NCBI RefSeq assembly: GCF_038396675.1 | Contig: NC_088921.1 | Location: 47,855,001 to 47,919,000 of the forward strand | DNA from: Hydra vulgaris | Taxonomy: Eukaryota; Cnidaria; Hydrozoa; Anthoathecata; Hydridae | DNA length: 64,000 bases | Direction: 5' to 3' | Part shown: positions 1 to 14,815 of the stretch, piece after piece | Position numbering within the stretch: the first letter of the stretch is position 1 | Layout: every line of letters begins with the position of its first letter | The notes under the pieces: model-generated | Database searches by the model: none | What the model was told of the DNA's origin: nothing | What the model saw: the letters and a program-made list of their open reading frames with translations, nothing else | Translations under genes and position numbers: made by a program

Positions 1-1434
<1,434 letters not shown>

Positions 1435-1635
1435 TATATTCTATATATTTTAGTTAAAAACTGTAGGTGATGATTTCAGTTTATTTTTCACAAATTTTTT
1501 ATCAATACTTTTGAATAATAAATAATAAATATCACAAGCGAAAATTCCTCAAATTAGTAATAAATTGGGTATATATTTTTTCATGAAAAGCTACTATTCT
1601 AATTTTCAATTTAATAATCAATCTAAAGATATACA

Positions 1636-1859
1636 CAGGCTCGGACTGGCGAGGGGGGTTAGGGATTCCCCCCCCCCCTGGGTCCCTGCTATGTTTAAAG
1701 GTCCTGGGCCGCTCTTGAAATCAAGGTACACAAATAATTTTTATTTGCCTATATCTTTTAAAAAAAGATCCTTGATATGTAATATAGTGAAATTTTTATA
1801 TAAAAGGCGGCCCTGCATCTATGTCTCCACCCGTGCCACCAAATGCCAGTCCGACCCTG
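1636..1859. mobile_element. hAT-type MITE with 8-bp target duplication
   Basis: A 224-bp non-coding element. Its 15-bp terminal inverted repeats start with CAGG and differ at one position: CAGGCTCGGACTGGC at 1636-1650, and CAGGGTCGGACTGGC read on the minus strand from 1859. It is flanked by an 8-bp direct repeat with one mismatch, gatataca at 1628-1635 and gatatgca at 1860-1867. CAGG-type ends with 8-bp duplications are typical of hAT elements. The interior contains a poly-C run and a G/C-rich segment unlike the flanks. It has no transposase and would depend on one in trans. Confidence 0.8.
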
Positions 1860-1867
1860 GATATGCA

Positions 1868-3266
<1,399 letters not shown>

Positions 3267-3910
3267 CAAGATTTAAAAAAAAAGTTAAACCAAGTTAAAC
3301 CTTAAAAACAAGAAAGGAGATCATTTTTGATCAAATGAAAAAAAGGTAACTGTTTTTGAACAGTTACAGTAAAAAACTGGATTAAATGGCACAAAAACTC
3401 AAAAATATTATTAGGTTGATTGAGAGAAAATTTATTCAAAATTATTTTTATTGTTTTTTTTATCTTGTTGCAAAAATAGAAAAAAATAGAAAGAGATTGT
3501 CAATGTCAGAAAGAGAAGGTCAGTATTTGCCTGAACTATGACCACTAATCATATAGCTAATCCCAAACAAAAGTATGGGGTTACAAAAAACCTGTCTTGT
3601 TAAGGACACCATTGATGTCATTTCCATGCCTATTTGTTAGCTGTTATATGTAAGAGCGGTGATAATTGACAAGAATTTCTTAATATAAAGTAATTGAAGT
3701 GTGTTAGAATAAGCAGCAAAAACACTAATCATTGAAAACAAGTTGTTGATTTTTTTATAGAAAAACTGTTATTGACATAATCATTACAAGGAACAATTTT
3801 TTAATGGATATACATTAATGCCAAACCATTATATCGATTTTTTGAGATTGTTGTTCTTGCATAGTTTAAGTAGTTGTTCAGTACATCGTTGTTCTTGTAT
3901 AGTTTAGTTT

Positions 3911-4300
3911 TTATAACTGACAAATAACTGAAAAATTCCTCTTACCCTCACATAAAGTAACAGGAAGTATCCCTAATATCCTCAAAGCTATCTTATTATT
4001 TTCAAATCCAGGAAATGACATTGATTTAAGAGTTAAGGATTTATTGTCAGGAATTGTTCCAGAGAATATTTCCAAATATTTTTCCCAAAGAACTAGTCCC
4101 CTATTAAACGCACTGATATCAGGGAAATCATTTATATAAAAATTACAAAACATTTTAAACTGCTGCCTCCAACAAAATTGGCTTTTAAAAAAATAAATCA
4201 TAGAAAATGGAATAATTGCTAACCCTTTATATACAGCTACAGTTTCTAGTTTAAATCTTGTAGATATAAAGGCATGGTCTATTTGAGGGATAATAACAGC
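3911..4300 (-). pseudogene. hAT transposase C-terminal (dimerisation) fragment
   Basis: The minus-strand frame ends in a hAT C-terminal-like stretch. It has an LW..YLEIF segment, then F.NNKIALRILGILPVTLCEGKRNFSV, in which LPVT, CEG.R and FS match the conserved LPVS/T..CER.FS signature of hAT dimerisation domains. The frame can be read upstream to about 4300 and then decays. There is no N-terminal zinc finger or DDE core nearby, so this is a truncated, presumably dead remnant. The hAT-C assignment is by motif recognition. Confidence 0.6.
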
Positions 4301-5584
4301 TCTTTTGAAGTATTACGAAACAGACTCTGATGGAACATTTGAACAATTGAACAGATTGAACAGATTGAACATAACAAGTTCTTGGTTTCAAAACCAAAAT
4401 GTCTGCTTTACTTAAAAGCAAACATGATGCTTTTTAAAAGCTATTTTGAAAACTATTTATATCATTTCTGATGGAAACTTTTATTTTTAAGAGCTTTAAT
4501 AAGGTGCAAACCTTTTAAGACGGTTTGCGCCTTATTACAGCTCTTAAAATATTTTGCTATTTATATACCCAGTTCATTGTAACTGTTTGTTATTAATGTT
4601 ATTAATAAATTTATCCAATAAAGTTTCCTAAAACATAATTAAGTTAACAAGATCGTCGGTTTAAGTTAACGAGATCGTCGATCGTCCGTTTCCTAAAACA
4701 TATTTAAGTTTGTCGGTTAACGGATCGTCGGTTTAGAATATCTTCAATTAAGTTATAGGCCATGCTTACACATTAAAATTTAAAAGCCTTATATTACACG
4801 ATTTAAGGAAATACTTTGTTGATAGAACGGAGTAAATTTGCTACCAATCAAATAACTACTGCAAATGCTGCAATGTATAGTTTACACTACGATTTTTAAA
4901 AAAGTTATGTTTTTTTACGAATCAGATTGCAACATTTAATAGCGTAAACTAATTACCTTATCCAATTTTTGCATATCCTGCAAAAATTTACATTAGTAAG
5001 TTTTATAAAATAATTTTCTCATATCGTGCAAAGTAGAGTTTGCATTAGCAATTGTTATAAAACAATTTTTGCAACATCTGCAAAACATAGTTTTCACTGT
5101 AAACTTTTTCCTCATTGTATTTTCTAACAAAATATGGCAAAAATATAAAGATCGGCAACTAGTATTAGGCGGGTGTTAGACGTCATAATATCACTACTTG
5201 TATTTATTTTTTTACCCCGTCACTTGCAGCACTCGATTGGGTTTAATGATACCAAAACATTTGTTAAAAAAAAAGAAATCTATACATATGTGCATATAGT
5301 TATAAATTTATGGACAAATGAAAAAATGTTGTATTTTTGCACGAAATTATTTATCATTTTTTAATTGCTCTTAGATACGGTTATTGATTTTTTTTTCAAG
5401 AAATAATTTGAAGCCTATATATTTTTGATAAGCCTGGATAATGTTGTGTTCAAAAATAATAATTTTGGCCAAAAATCAAGTTTTTCACACCACTGTGCAT
5501 TTTCACACCACTGTGCATTCGTAAGTATAATATGTATGATCCAGAAAAAAATATAAGAGTAAACATTAAACCCAAAAGTTGCGA
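4301..5584. other. Intergenic, no gene recognised
   Basis: A/T-rich. Around 4630-4740 a GATCGTCGGTTTAAGTTAAC-like phrase recurs several times as an imperfect short repeat. Around 5483-5518 an 18-bp phrase containing CACACCACTGTGCA is repeated twice in tandem. Confidence 0.5.
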
Positions 5585-6075
5585 ACGAGATTTAGGCATT
5601 CCACAACTATTCAAGTCATCAAAGCCACACAATTAATAGGAATAATAAAAAGAACATTTACATCATATCCAGACTTATTATCCTTCAAAAACTATTTTCA
5701 GCTCTAGTCCGCCCTCACTTAGAATACTGGGGATCAATCTGTCACCCTGGACTTCTCAAAGACAAACGGCAAATAGAAAATGTGTTAAGAAGAGCTTCAA
5801 TGGATTATATGATCTACCGCATGAACAAAGGTTATTGGCGTTAAATATGACAACTGTAAAATACAGGCTGCTTCGTGCAGACCTAATCAACGTCTATAAA
5901 TGGGGCACAAATAACAACAGTGATAGAAGTCTTTTTGAAATAGATAGCCAATTTATTACTCGTGGTCATGTATATAAACTAAAAAAACAATCTTAAAGAT
6001 TAAATTTACGTATGAACTTTTTTCTCAAAGAATAAGAAATAAATGGAACTTTCTTCTAGACAATCATCTAAAAGA
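5585..6075 (+). pseudogene. Non-LTR retrotransposon (LINE) reverse transcriptase C-terminal remnant
   Basis: Plus-strand frames, broken by at least two shifts, read in order ERDLGI, then TQLIGIIKRTF, then ALVRPHLEYWGSICHP, then an RRAS segment, then TTVKYRLLRADLINVYKW. This is the order of the thumb and post-RT region in CR1/Rex/Jockey-like LINEs (EKDLGV, A..LG.I.R.F, LVRPHLEY...W.P, RRA, LGL..L..RR.RGDLI..YK). No YxDD core is seen in this piece. It is an old 5'-truncated insertion. Confidence 0.75.
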
Positions 6076-7007
6076 TGAATGGCTTCTCTACGACTAATCA
6101 ACATTTTATTTTCTATTAATTGTACAAACTCTGTAATTGTCAAGTGTTATATAACTAGGTTGACAGGCACTACACAATTTATTGTAAAACCTTTGTGTAA
6201 GTTTATAATAACTTATCCTTGGGTTGGCTATTACTTTGCAAAATATACGACGTATTGTTTTGACACTCTGCAAATTCCGGATATTGCGTGACGTCGATTG
6301 CCATCTGTCGTTTTAAATGTTTTCAGAGTATTTCTTTAGCATTTCTTTAAAATTTTTAAACTTCTCGCTTTTTCTCTGATTACGGAACCATGTTTCACCC
6401 TTATTAACTGCCACTTTGATGTTTTGCTTAATGTCTCGACTTTTAGATCAAAATAATTAAAAAGAATATATATGTGATTAAACTGGTCATTATAAATAAT
6501 CTTATACAACATTTAATAGAAAATGCAACACTACTATTGCGGCACTACTGTATAAGTTAATAAAATAGTTATGAATAACAGTTGGATTGATAAAAAAGTA
6601 GATTTAAAAACCAAATAAAACTTATTTTTACATCATTTTTTGGTATGTTTTTTTATATTTCTTTGATGAAACAATATTTTTAACTATAATTTTGAGGAGG
6701 AGCGTGTAGGAGGAGGGGGAAGGAGAAGAGGGGGAAAAGGGGGAAAAGGGGGAGACTTGCATAAATTTGGTTGCTCAACTCATGATTATTATCAACTCGT
6801 AATAATTTTTTTACAATTTCAGAACATTGAGTATAAAAAACTTGGAATATTCAAAAGATTTTTTTCTCTTAATTAAAGCAAAGAAACATATTGTTAATGC
6901 GGCAAAAAATGAAATAATGCAAAATGGTTGTGCTTCTCAACATAAAACCCCTTAATAATCTTACGATTTTTTGTAAATAAATGTCTCATTTATTATTCAC
7001 ATTGTGG

Positions 7008-7082
7008 CCTCGGATTCCTTTGTTTACCTCGTTGACCTCGGATTCCTTCGTTTACCTCGTTGACCTCGGATTCCTTTGTTTA
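7008..7082. repeat. 28-bp tandem repeat, 2.7 copies
   Basis: A 28-bp unit beginning CCTCGGATTCCTT and ending CTCGTTGA is present twice (7008-7035, 7036-7063), with a partial third copy to 7082. Only one T/C difference was noticed, so the expansion is recent. Confidence 0.85.
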
Positions 7083-7899
7083 AAAGAAACTACACAGTTT
7101 ATTATCTGATCTCTCAATTAAATTGATTAGAAATGACATGTAACCACATTTTTCCAGATACTGCCATAATATAGTCAAAAGCCATATGTCTTTTTTAGAC
7201 TTCCTTATTTTGTAATATTTTTGTGTGCGCTCGCATGCGCACGTGTGTGTGTATGCGTGAGTTTGTGGGGATGCGCGCAGATGTTGAATGAGATTAAAAC
7301 GCATTCCACTCAAACTATAGTCTCGAACTGCAATCGTGAACGGACGTATTTTCTTAAACAAAGAAAATGAAAAAGTCAAAACATTTCACAACTCAAATAA
7401 AAAATTTCAGATTCGTGAATTCAACCAAATCATTTAACTTTGTTCAATCTAACAATTTGATGCTTGAAACTAATTTAAATTCGGATCTAAGTTATTTTAG
7501 TGATGTAGGAAGCTTTGCAAAACAATTTTTCCTACTTCTATAATAGAGAGATTTCTTGCACGGGATTATTTATTTGTTACTCATCTTAATAACAGAAGTT
7601 TAAAAAAGAATATTGAAAATTTGTGTTCTTTGTGTAGGAAAACAAAAAAAACAAAAAAAAAAATACTCTTTGAGACAATAATGCAGTTTTAATGGTTGTA
7701 TTTTTAACCGTCGACACTAAAAGATACTTATCTGGCAATACTTTTGAGTTTAATATTACTAAAGGATAATTAAGAGCTTATTTTATGACGACTTATTGCT
7801 CTCAACTAAATTTATATTCATCAATAAATTTAAAAAACACACTGTAATCTAACCTTAACGTTTCTTTTTTTTTAAGAATTTTAGAAAGAATTTAGTTCA

Positions 7900-8430
7900 A
7901 CCAAATATCTAACTACCTTGCTAATAATAAAATACTTTTAAAAAGAAATAACACTACTGAACATGCAATAACTCATTTTGATCGAAGTATAACAGATTGA
8001 TTTGAAAAGATAGAAGTTACTTTAAGTCTTTTAATAGACTTATCTAAGGCTTTTGACACTTTTGACATTAAAATATTGTTTAAAAAACGTGATTATTAAG
8101 GCATCACTAGTAGAATTTGAATAGTACTCAAAAGATATTTAAGACATCGCAAACAATTTTCCCACGTTGAAGGATCTTCTTTACATTAATTTTCTAAATA
8201 TTTGGAGTTGCACAAGAATTTATACTAGGACCCTTATAATTTCTAATTTAAGTTAATGATCTCCATAAAGTCTCAAAACTAACAACACTTATGCTTGCTG
8301 ATGGTATAAACCTATTCCTATCTAATGATAACATCGACAAACTTTTTTATGAAATAAACGTTAAACTATCAAAAACCTCTAACTGGGTTTTTTTCTCTTG
8401 AGGCCTTTCTCTAACATGAATGTTCCTAAT
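7900..8430 (+). pseudogene. LINE reverse transcriptase core remnant
   Basis: Decayed plus-strand coding sequence with reverse transcriptase landmarks in order. NNTTEHAI near 7950 precedes LLIDLSKAFDTFD at about 8030 (first catalytic Asp region). FGVAQEFILGPL follows at about 8205 (from G.PQGSILGPL). VNDLHK comes next at about 8250. LMLADGINLFLS at about 8290 is a degenerate ADD box, and DNIDKLFYEINVKLSK ends the series. The catalytic ADD has become ADG, and stops and frameshifts are frequent, so it is inactive. Its style matches the other LINE pieces here but it is a different segment. Confidence 0.75.
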
Positions 8431-9765
8431 ATATACAATTAGTAAATGTTTTTAATATTTAAATATAAAACCAGCTCATCTCCTGCTTTCTTTCTTGATT
8501 TATCATCTTTTTTTGGAAGTGCAACTTTTAACAAAATATAAATTTTGTCAAAAGTTGCGTTGCCATTAACTATTTTGCCATAAGCTATAATTGATTTTCC
8601 TATGAATTGACTAAAACATTGGAAAATTTTGAACTTTTTTTAAAATTTTTTTTATCTCTTTTATGGCGATTCTCTGTAACAAGACCTGAAAGTCTTCTTT
8701 AAGTAATAGTGTTCTTTTTTTTCTTTAAGTAATAGTGTTCTTTTTTTAACAATATCTACACTTGCAATCTTTCTTTTTTATACATATTTGTATCTTAACC
8801 TTAAATATTGTAATAAAGAACACACACCCACAAAAAAATATGCATTTTTTAATCAGATCTTATGAATTTTAAATTACATATAACGACTACGAAATTACAT
8901 TTAGTATTTCTCAAATGCAACTTTTATGCTCTCAACAACATTTTTTGTTTTTGATTTTACGTTTCTCAAATACTTTCTGTACTCAATGTTGTGTGGCAAT
9001 ACATTTATTATCTAATCAGAAAAAGACTCAAAAAACATTAAGAAGATATGACTATCAGCACAACCTTTTCATGGGGCTTTTCATGTACTTTTATGTAAAT
9101 TTAATAAAATATAGATGCATTTTTTTTTTATGAAAGAAAACAAACAGAAGTTTTAAAATCCAATGCATAAAAAAAAACGCTTTAAAAAGAAATTGGCGAT
9201 ATGATGTTTATTTTGTTGCTAACAACAACAACAAAATAAACAAAATAACAAAAGATTGCCAAACGTTAGAAACCGGTGATATATCAAGTTACTACCAAAA
9301 TTGCTTTTACTCGTCCCAGTATTTGGCAAAAAACTACGTTCTTTAATTTTTTATTTGCTTTTTTTATGATATTTCAAGAATGGTCATTTCACAGAACACC
9401 ACCGTACAGCATTTAAGGAGAACGCTTTTGGCTACCTTCCTCAGCGACGTTGGTTTTATGACCAGAGTGGCATTAAATTAAGGTTGTAAAATGTAAAAAA
9501 AAATTAATTTTTCCGTTGTCAACACTTTAACCATAGTGCAACATTTGTTTAAGAAAATGCTCACAAAAAAGTTTTTTTTTTTATGTTTTTATACTTATAC
9601 ATGTTAAGAAAGGTTTGAAATAAATTTCAGATAACATTTCAAAATTAAAATTAAGTTTTAAAATGTATTTTCATAACTTCTAAATAATTGTTTATTTGCT
9701 TTAGATGCATGGAATAAAAATTTTACAATATTTGTAAACTTTATAATTTAGTTCAAAAGTTAGAA

Positions 9766-9766
<1 letters not shown>

Positions 9767-9844
<78 letters not shown>
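9767..9844. repeat. (TA)n microsatellite
   Basis: About 78 bp of TA dinucleotides. Confidence 0.95.
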
Positions 9845-9848
<4 letters not shown>

Positions 9849-10101
9849 TACTTTCTCTACTTTGTTTTATGGCATTCTGTTATCTACAAGCTATAGTTTT
9901 AGCACTAATACTGACATCTAAAGGATGATAATGATTATGCTGTTTATGTCCTTCCCATATTGTTTATCCATCTCAGTAATATACTTAACTGCTTTTTTGT
10001 TTTTGATTTTATATATATCAACAGAGTTAGTTAATGAAAATAAAATAAGATTGAATACAAAAATATTTATTACAAAAATTACAAAAATGTTTAATTAATA
10101 G

Positions 10102-10229
10102 GTACTTCATCTGCTATGCAACAAAGGAAAACAATACTAGGATCAAGCAAAGCAGTAGTAAAATTAGCAATAATACGAGAAAACAGAGAAAAGTTAGAAG
10201 AATTTTTTGATAAAAAAAAAGGGAAGATG
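10102..10229 (+). CDS. Candidate internal exon of an unidentified gene
   Basis: This 128-nt segment lies between an AG (10100-10101) and a good GTATGT donor at 10230. It is open in one frame, starting with two bases of a split codon and ending in phase 0. The 42 encoded residues are charged and helix-prone (ENREKLEEFFDKKKGK) and lack the low complexity of the surroundings. I do not recognise the family. Possible continuation exons lie at about 11.7 and 12.1 kb, but the phases do not join cleanly, so no gene model is offered. Confidence 0.3.
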
Positions 10230-11696
10230 GTATGTTGTTGTTATTTATGGATAAAAAAAAATTTGACCGAAATTCCTAAAAATTGCACCTAAAAATAAGC
10301 TGCATTATGAAAAATTCCTAAACAAATTAAAAACTTCAAACATTAGTTTCAAAGTATCTGCATGTAATATTTAAACCAAATTTTCTAAAATTTTATTTTA
10401 AAAATAAAACTTTAAAGAAAAGTTAAGGTAGGTCAATCGTCCCTATCTTTACTTTTCTTCAAGATTTAACTTTTGAAATAAAAGTTTAGAAAAAGTTAAA
10501 AAAGTCTTTAAATAAAACGAAAAAGTTAATCAATACATGTATAGTGGGTTGGGCAAAGTGTAGAGAAGGGAGGTGGTTCTGATGCATTATGTGTACTGGT
10601 GTATACATTAAAACAATGAATCAAATAAAAAAATTCGAATTTAATTTCGTAAAACTACATTACAAACTATTACAGTTTTTATTCATTTAAAATCCTTTTG
10701 CTATTAAATAATGTATGCTTTTAAAAATAACTTTTTGTTGTCACTCTGTGAATGATTTTAAAAACTGATATGATGACTCATTTTAAAGCAATATTGTAGA
10801 TATAAAATCTCTTAAAAAAAAACACCAAGCGCCATCTTACCTCTACTGTTAGAACATAGCACTTTAACTCGTAGCAAAAACACTATATTTCATTATAAAC
10901 ATTAAAATGCAATTTAATTAACCTTTATTTTAACATTAGAAACTTTGGTCAAAAAATATCTTTTTGACATAAAAATAGGGAGCTTTTTTATTAAAAAAAA
11001 TATTTGCGTGTGAAGTCTCTAACCCAGAATTACCTTTACCATATTAAATGCTAGGCTTGCAATTTTTATAGTACAGAATTGTATGTTTTAATGTGTGTGG
11101 TGAAATAGTTCTACTTGTGTATGATATGTAAAAATTTTGGAGGGAGGGAAAAAAACTAAATAAATACCACATAATTAAGCACATCATAGCATTATTTATG
11201 AAGACCACACGGAAAAGCAACACAAATACATTTAAAAAGTATTGAGAAAGTATTTATTGATCAAGCGTCTTTCTACTAAACAAAGTAATGAAAAATTTTA
11301 TGTAAAAATTATAAAAATTTTACGTTTGGTTAAACTTTAAATAAATAAAAAAAATTATTATACCGTAACTTTTATTTTACTGATTTTAGTGTTTTTTGGT
11401 TTATATAAAAATTTTCATAAATGATCGATAAATATTTTCTAAAAACTTTTTAAATGTTTTTAATATTTTTTCCCAAGTGGTGTATATATATATATTCAAA
11501 AATGACGTAAAAATTCAAAAAATTGTAAAATATTTGTAATCTAATTAATTATAATTTCAGTCAATTTTTTTAGGTAGGAGGGGAGGGGAGAAGAGGATGA
11601 TATTTTGCTAAGCAGATCAAAGAGGCCTAATAAAATTTTCTTTCAATAACTTTTACATATTGTATTAATAAATAAAATAAAAATAAGTTATAATAG

Positions 11697-11890
11697 TTTT
11701 TCTTTTTGCAAAAATCTTGTTTGAATTTCGTAGACATAGTAACAAATTTATCTAATCAATTGGAATTACAATTAAGAAAAAATTTTCCTGGAATGAAAAT
11801 GAAAAAAATGATTCATATCAAGTTATATTCACCAAACTACTATGTCCTGTGCTTACAAGAATGTAAAAAATTATTTGAAAACCAACTGGT
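11697..11890 (+). CDS. Candidate exon of an unidentified gene
   Basis: An open frame of about 64 codons between a possible acceptor (AG at 11695-11696) and a GTATAC donor at 11891, both in phase 0. The middle (NQLELQLRKNFPGMKMKKMIHIKLYSPNYY, shown here only to note its mixed composition) looks like ordinary globular protein. The first codons are T-rich and could instead be a polypyrimidine tract feeding a later acceptor at 11733-11734, which would change the phase. No family is recognised. Confidence 0.25.
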
Positions 11891-12084
11891 ATACGCCGTT
11901 TATACATAATTATATTAAAAATGAAAGAAAACAGCTACTAGGCAAAACCAACAACTTTTTGTAATAAAATTAGAATCAATTATTAAAATAACCCAACCTG
12001 CTGTTAAGGCCTATGATTAAATTATTTTACTACTAATAAAATGAATCATTAAATGTTTGCATTAAAACGTATTGTTATTATTAC

Positions 12085-12252
12085 CATTAGTATTACTTTG
12101 GAAACGCCTAAAATACTTTTTATTTGATGAAATGGAAAAAGGGATGAACTTTAACATCTGCTATGCATCTTTATTATTTCAAATACAGTTAGATTATACT
12201 TTTCTAAAAATGTACTTAATAGATCATCAAGATTGCAGGAGCCAACGTAGTT
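12085..12252 (+). CDS. Weak exon-like ORF
   Basis: An open frame follows an ATTAG acceptor-like site. It encodes a segment with aromatic and acidic residues (WKRLKYFLFDEMEKG) and ends at a stop near 12252. Its phase does not match the exon-like ORF at 11.7 kb. It could be chance in A/T-rich DNA, and the product is unknown. Confidence 0.15.
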
Positions 12253-12259
12253 AAAAATG

Positions 12260-13540
12260 AATATCTTTAATACGAAATAAACAGTTTAAAATCAAAAATA
12301 AAAACTGCTACAATATATTTAGGTGTTGCACTAATCTTTCTTTTAATAATGTTTTTAAATTGCTTTTTCCATTTTTCCATTTTTCCTTAGCTTTTTAGTT
12401 TTATCTTTAATTGTCTTTAATTTTTTTTTATATATTATTATTTTTTTTTTGAAATTTTAAATACAGATATTAAGCAATATAAGTTTACAACGTTATATCA
12501 TTCAGAAATTCACAAACTCATGCACACACAAGCACACAAAATCACATGTTTACTTTGTTTGCAAAACATGACAAACACTATTAAAAATAAAACACGATAG
12601 ACACAATAAAGATGAAAGACACAATAAACTATTACAGTTAAACAATAAAAGTATATGTTTTTCAAGTTGAATATGTCTTTCATTTTTTTCTTTGGGTTTT
12701 GATATACTGGAAACAATTTATTCAAACAAAACTTTTTAACAGTTGTACGTCAACCGACATTTTTGATAAAGCGAGACGTGTTATATTGTTAATCAAATTT
12801 ATTATTTTTTATTCAAACTGTTATTTTATTTTTGTATTTTTTTTTAAGTAAATAAAAAAAAATAGTGTTTACTTCATATTTTATTTTATATAACTGCGTC
12901 CATTTCTGTAGAAATAATATTTGGCAAGAGTAACACTTAAACAAAAAGTTGAAATCATAAAACTTATTTAATCTTGAGTATTTTTATTTCATATTTTGTT
13001 CTCTCTGCCTTGATTCTTTATTTTAATTTTGAGTGTTTGGATCACTTCATTGAAATTAGTTTTCGAAATTTTAATTTTTTAAAAGTAATAATTTTTAAAC
13101 AGATATTATAGAGACAAATGTACCTTAAGATGTTGTTGAGACAAATTTCCTTTAATAAATATTAAAGAGACAAATGGACCGTAAAGACAAAATAAAAAGA
13201 AAATAATTTTAGTTTTTACTTTTTAACTTCTTTTTGTTCGATCGAAAGAAAGATTATACTGTTGCAACTTTATATAACACTAAAGCGGTACAAAGTGCAA
13301 TAAAACACAATACACAAAGTAAAGCATAATTATTAACAACACCTTAATGACGATTAATTAACTTGACAATTAATTAAGCTCACAGTCTTTCTTTAAACCT
13401 CCGTACAACGTCTTATGGCTTTTCACACACTGTAGAACATCCGTGAGACATCCCAAAGACGTTATTTTTTCGCTCGAAGATGTACGATGAACATTATACA
13501 ATCTCTATGACATATGAGGTTTTTTATATTTTTCTTTTTT
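12260..13540. other. Intergenic, upstream of the GPCR
   Basis: A/T-rich with no recognised exon or mobile element. The last few hundred bases before 13543 presumably include the promoter of the receptor gene, but I see no convincing TATA or initiator. Confidence 0.5.
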
Positions 13541-13542
13541 TT

Positions 13543-13556
13543 AGGTAGAAACAAAG
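13543..13556 (+). promoter_or_regulatory. 3' splice acceptor just upstream of the GPCR ATG
   Basis: A run of T ending in TTTTAG stands 12 nt before the start codon. It may receive a non-coding 5' exon or a trans-spliced leader. The sequence alone cannot separate these. Confidence 0.5.
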
Positions 13557-14516
13557 ATGGAAAATAATAACATAACAACACTAGTTTTATTGGATATAGT
13601 AAATAAAAACACAACTATTAGTGGATATACACTGGGGCCCTTTTTGCAAATTGGATTGTACAGTTTTGTAGGCGTGGTTTCACTCGTTACCAATCTTACT
13701 ATCATTTTAGTTTTTTCAACCAACAAACTCCTAAAAACAAGAAGCAATCAACTTTTAATTAACCTAGCGGTATCTGATATTTTTATTGCTCTGATTGGAA
13801 TACCAATTCAATCAATAAATTTATCTTTAAAAAACGGTCCGTTAACAGTCGATATTTTTTGTCAGCTACATGGAGTTCTTGTTGTTATGTCTTTTTTATT
13901 CTCGAATTTTAACTTATGCTTAATAGCAGTGTATCGTTATTTACTGATTGTAAAAACGAAGCTTCACGATGCAATATTTTCCACCGTGAAGTTGCCATTT
14001 TTTATGATTGCAAACTATATAATTGTTACACTAATTTGCTTACCGTCTGTATTAGGTTGGGGAAAGATAGATTACAATAAATACCGTGGACATTGTATGG
14101 TTGTTTGGGAATACAGTTTAAGTTATCTGCTATTCCTTCAGTTTCTTTCATTTTCTATTCCGTTGGTAATAGTAGGATTTTGTTATTATAAAGTTCTTCG
14201 TTTTACTAGTATCTCTCGTAAACGTTTAAGTTTATCCGCTGAACGAATTCAATCTATAAGCAGAACGCAAGATCTTCGCCTGACATTTATGCTAATGACA
14301 GTATTCGGGTGTTTTTTAATCTGCTTTATGCCTTACTGCATTTTGTTGTACTACGAAGGATTGTTTCACAAAAAAGCCACACAAGTATTTAGTTTCTGTG
14401 CAATGTTTTTTGCATATTTTAATGGAATGATGGACTTTTTTATTTATGCAATAATGAACAGAGAATTTAGAAACATTTTGAAGAATAATTTAAAAAAAGC
14501 GTTCAGGAAAAGATAA
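13557..14516 (+). CDS. Rhodopsin-class (class A) G protein-coupled receptor
   Basis: A complete single-exon ORF of 319 aa. The start has a strong context (A at -3, G at +4) and follows a T-rich AG acceptor at 13543-13544. Seven hydrophobic segments are visible. TM1 carries N46, TM2 has LAVSD with D74 (position 2.50), and TM3 follows C102, which should pair with C180 in extracellular loop 2. TM4 ends in LGWG, TM5 has P202, and TM6 has a CFMPY segment with P259. The DRY motif is VYRY (126-128) and NPxxY is DFFIY (293-297). The tail is short and basic. N-glycosylation sequons are N5 and N18. The LGWG loop and TM5 recall melatonin/opsin-like receptors, but TM7 has no retinal-binding lysine, so it is not an opsin. 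The ligand is unknown; it is probably an orphan of a lineage-expanded family. Confidence 0.9.
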   Translation: MENNNITTLVLLDIVNKNTTISGYTLGPFLQIGLYSFVGVVSLVTNLTIILVFSTNKLLKTRSNQLLINLAVSDIFIALIGIPIQSINLSLKNGPLTVDIFCQLHGVLVVMSFLFSNFNLCLIAVYRYLLIVKTKLHDAIFSTVKLPFFMIANYIIVTLICLPSVLGWGKIDYNKYRGHCMVVWEYSLSYLLFLQFLSFSIPLVIVGFCYYKVLRFTSISRKRLSLSAERIQSISRTQDLRLTFMLMTVFGCFLICFMPYCILLYYEGLFHKKATQVFSFCAMFFAYFNGMMDFFIYAIMNREFRNILKNNLKKAFRKR

Positions 14517-14696
14517 GCAACAAAAATATTTTAATATTGGAATTACTATTGTTAATTTTTTTTTAATTGGTGAATTAAAAAATAATGAGACTATTAATAA
14601 TTGTTAATCATTTTAATTATTTTAACTATAATATGTGCACAGTGGGTCAAGATCGAAAGTTTATGAACAAAAAAGCATTTTCAAAGTTTTCAAATA

Positions 14697-14815
14697 AAAA
14701 TTTTTTAGATCATTTAATGCAAACGCAAGTACCCTAAACAACCTTTATTCAAAAAATCTTGTGGATAATTTGATGCAGACGCATGTACCCTTAACAACCT
14801 TTATTCGAAATAACG
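14697..14815. repeat. Degenerate two-copy tandem repeat downstream of the GPCR
   Basis: Two diverged copies of about 60 bp share ATTTRATGCARACGCAWGTACCC and AACAACCTTTATTC blocks. No function is evident. Confidence 0.6.

Noticed and set aside
13541-13747. Minus-strand ORF over the GPCR start
   Set aside because: Antisense shadow of the receptor gene.
13557-14516. Opsin
   Set aside because: TM7 has no lysine for retinal attachment, although loop 2 and TM5 resemble opsins.
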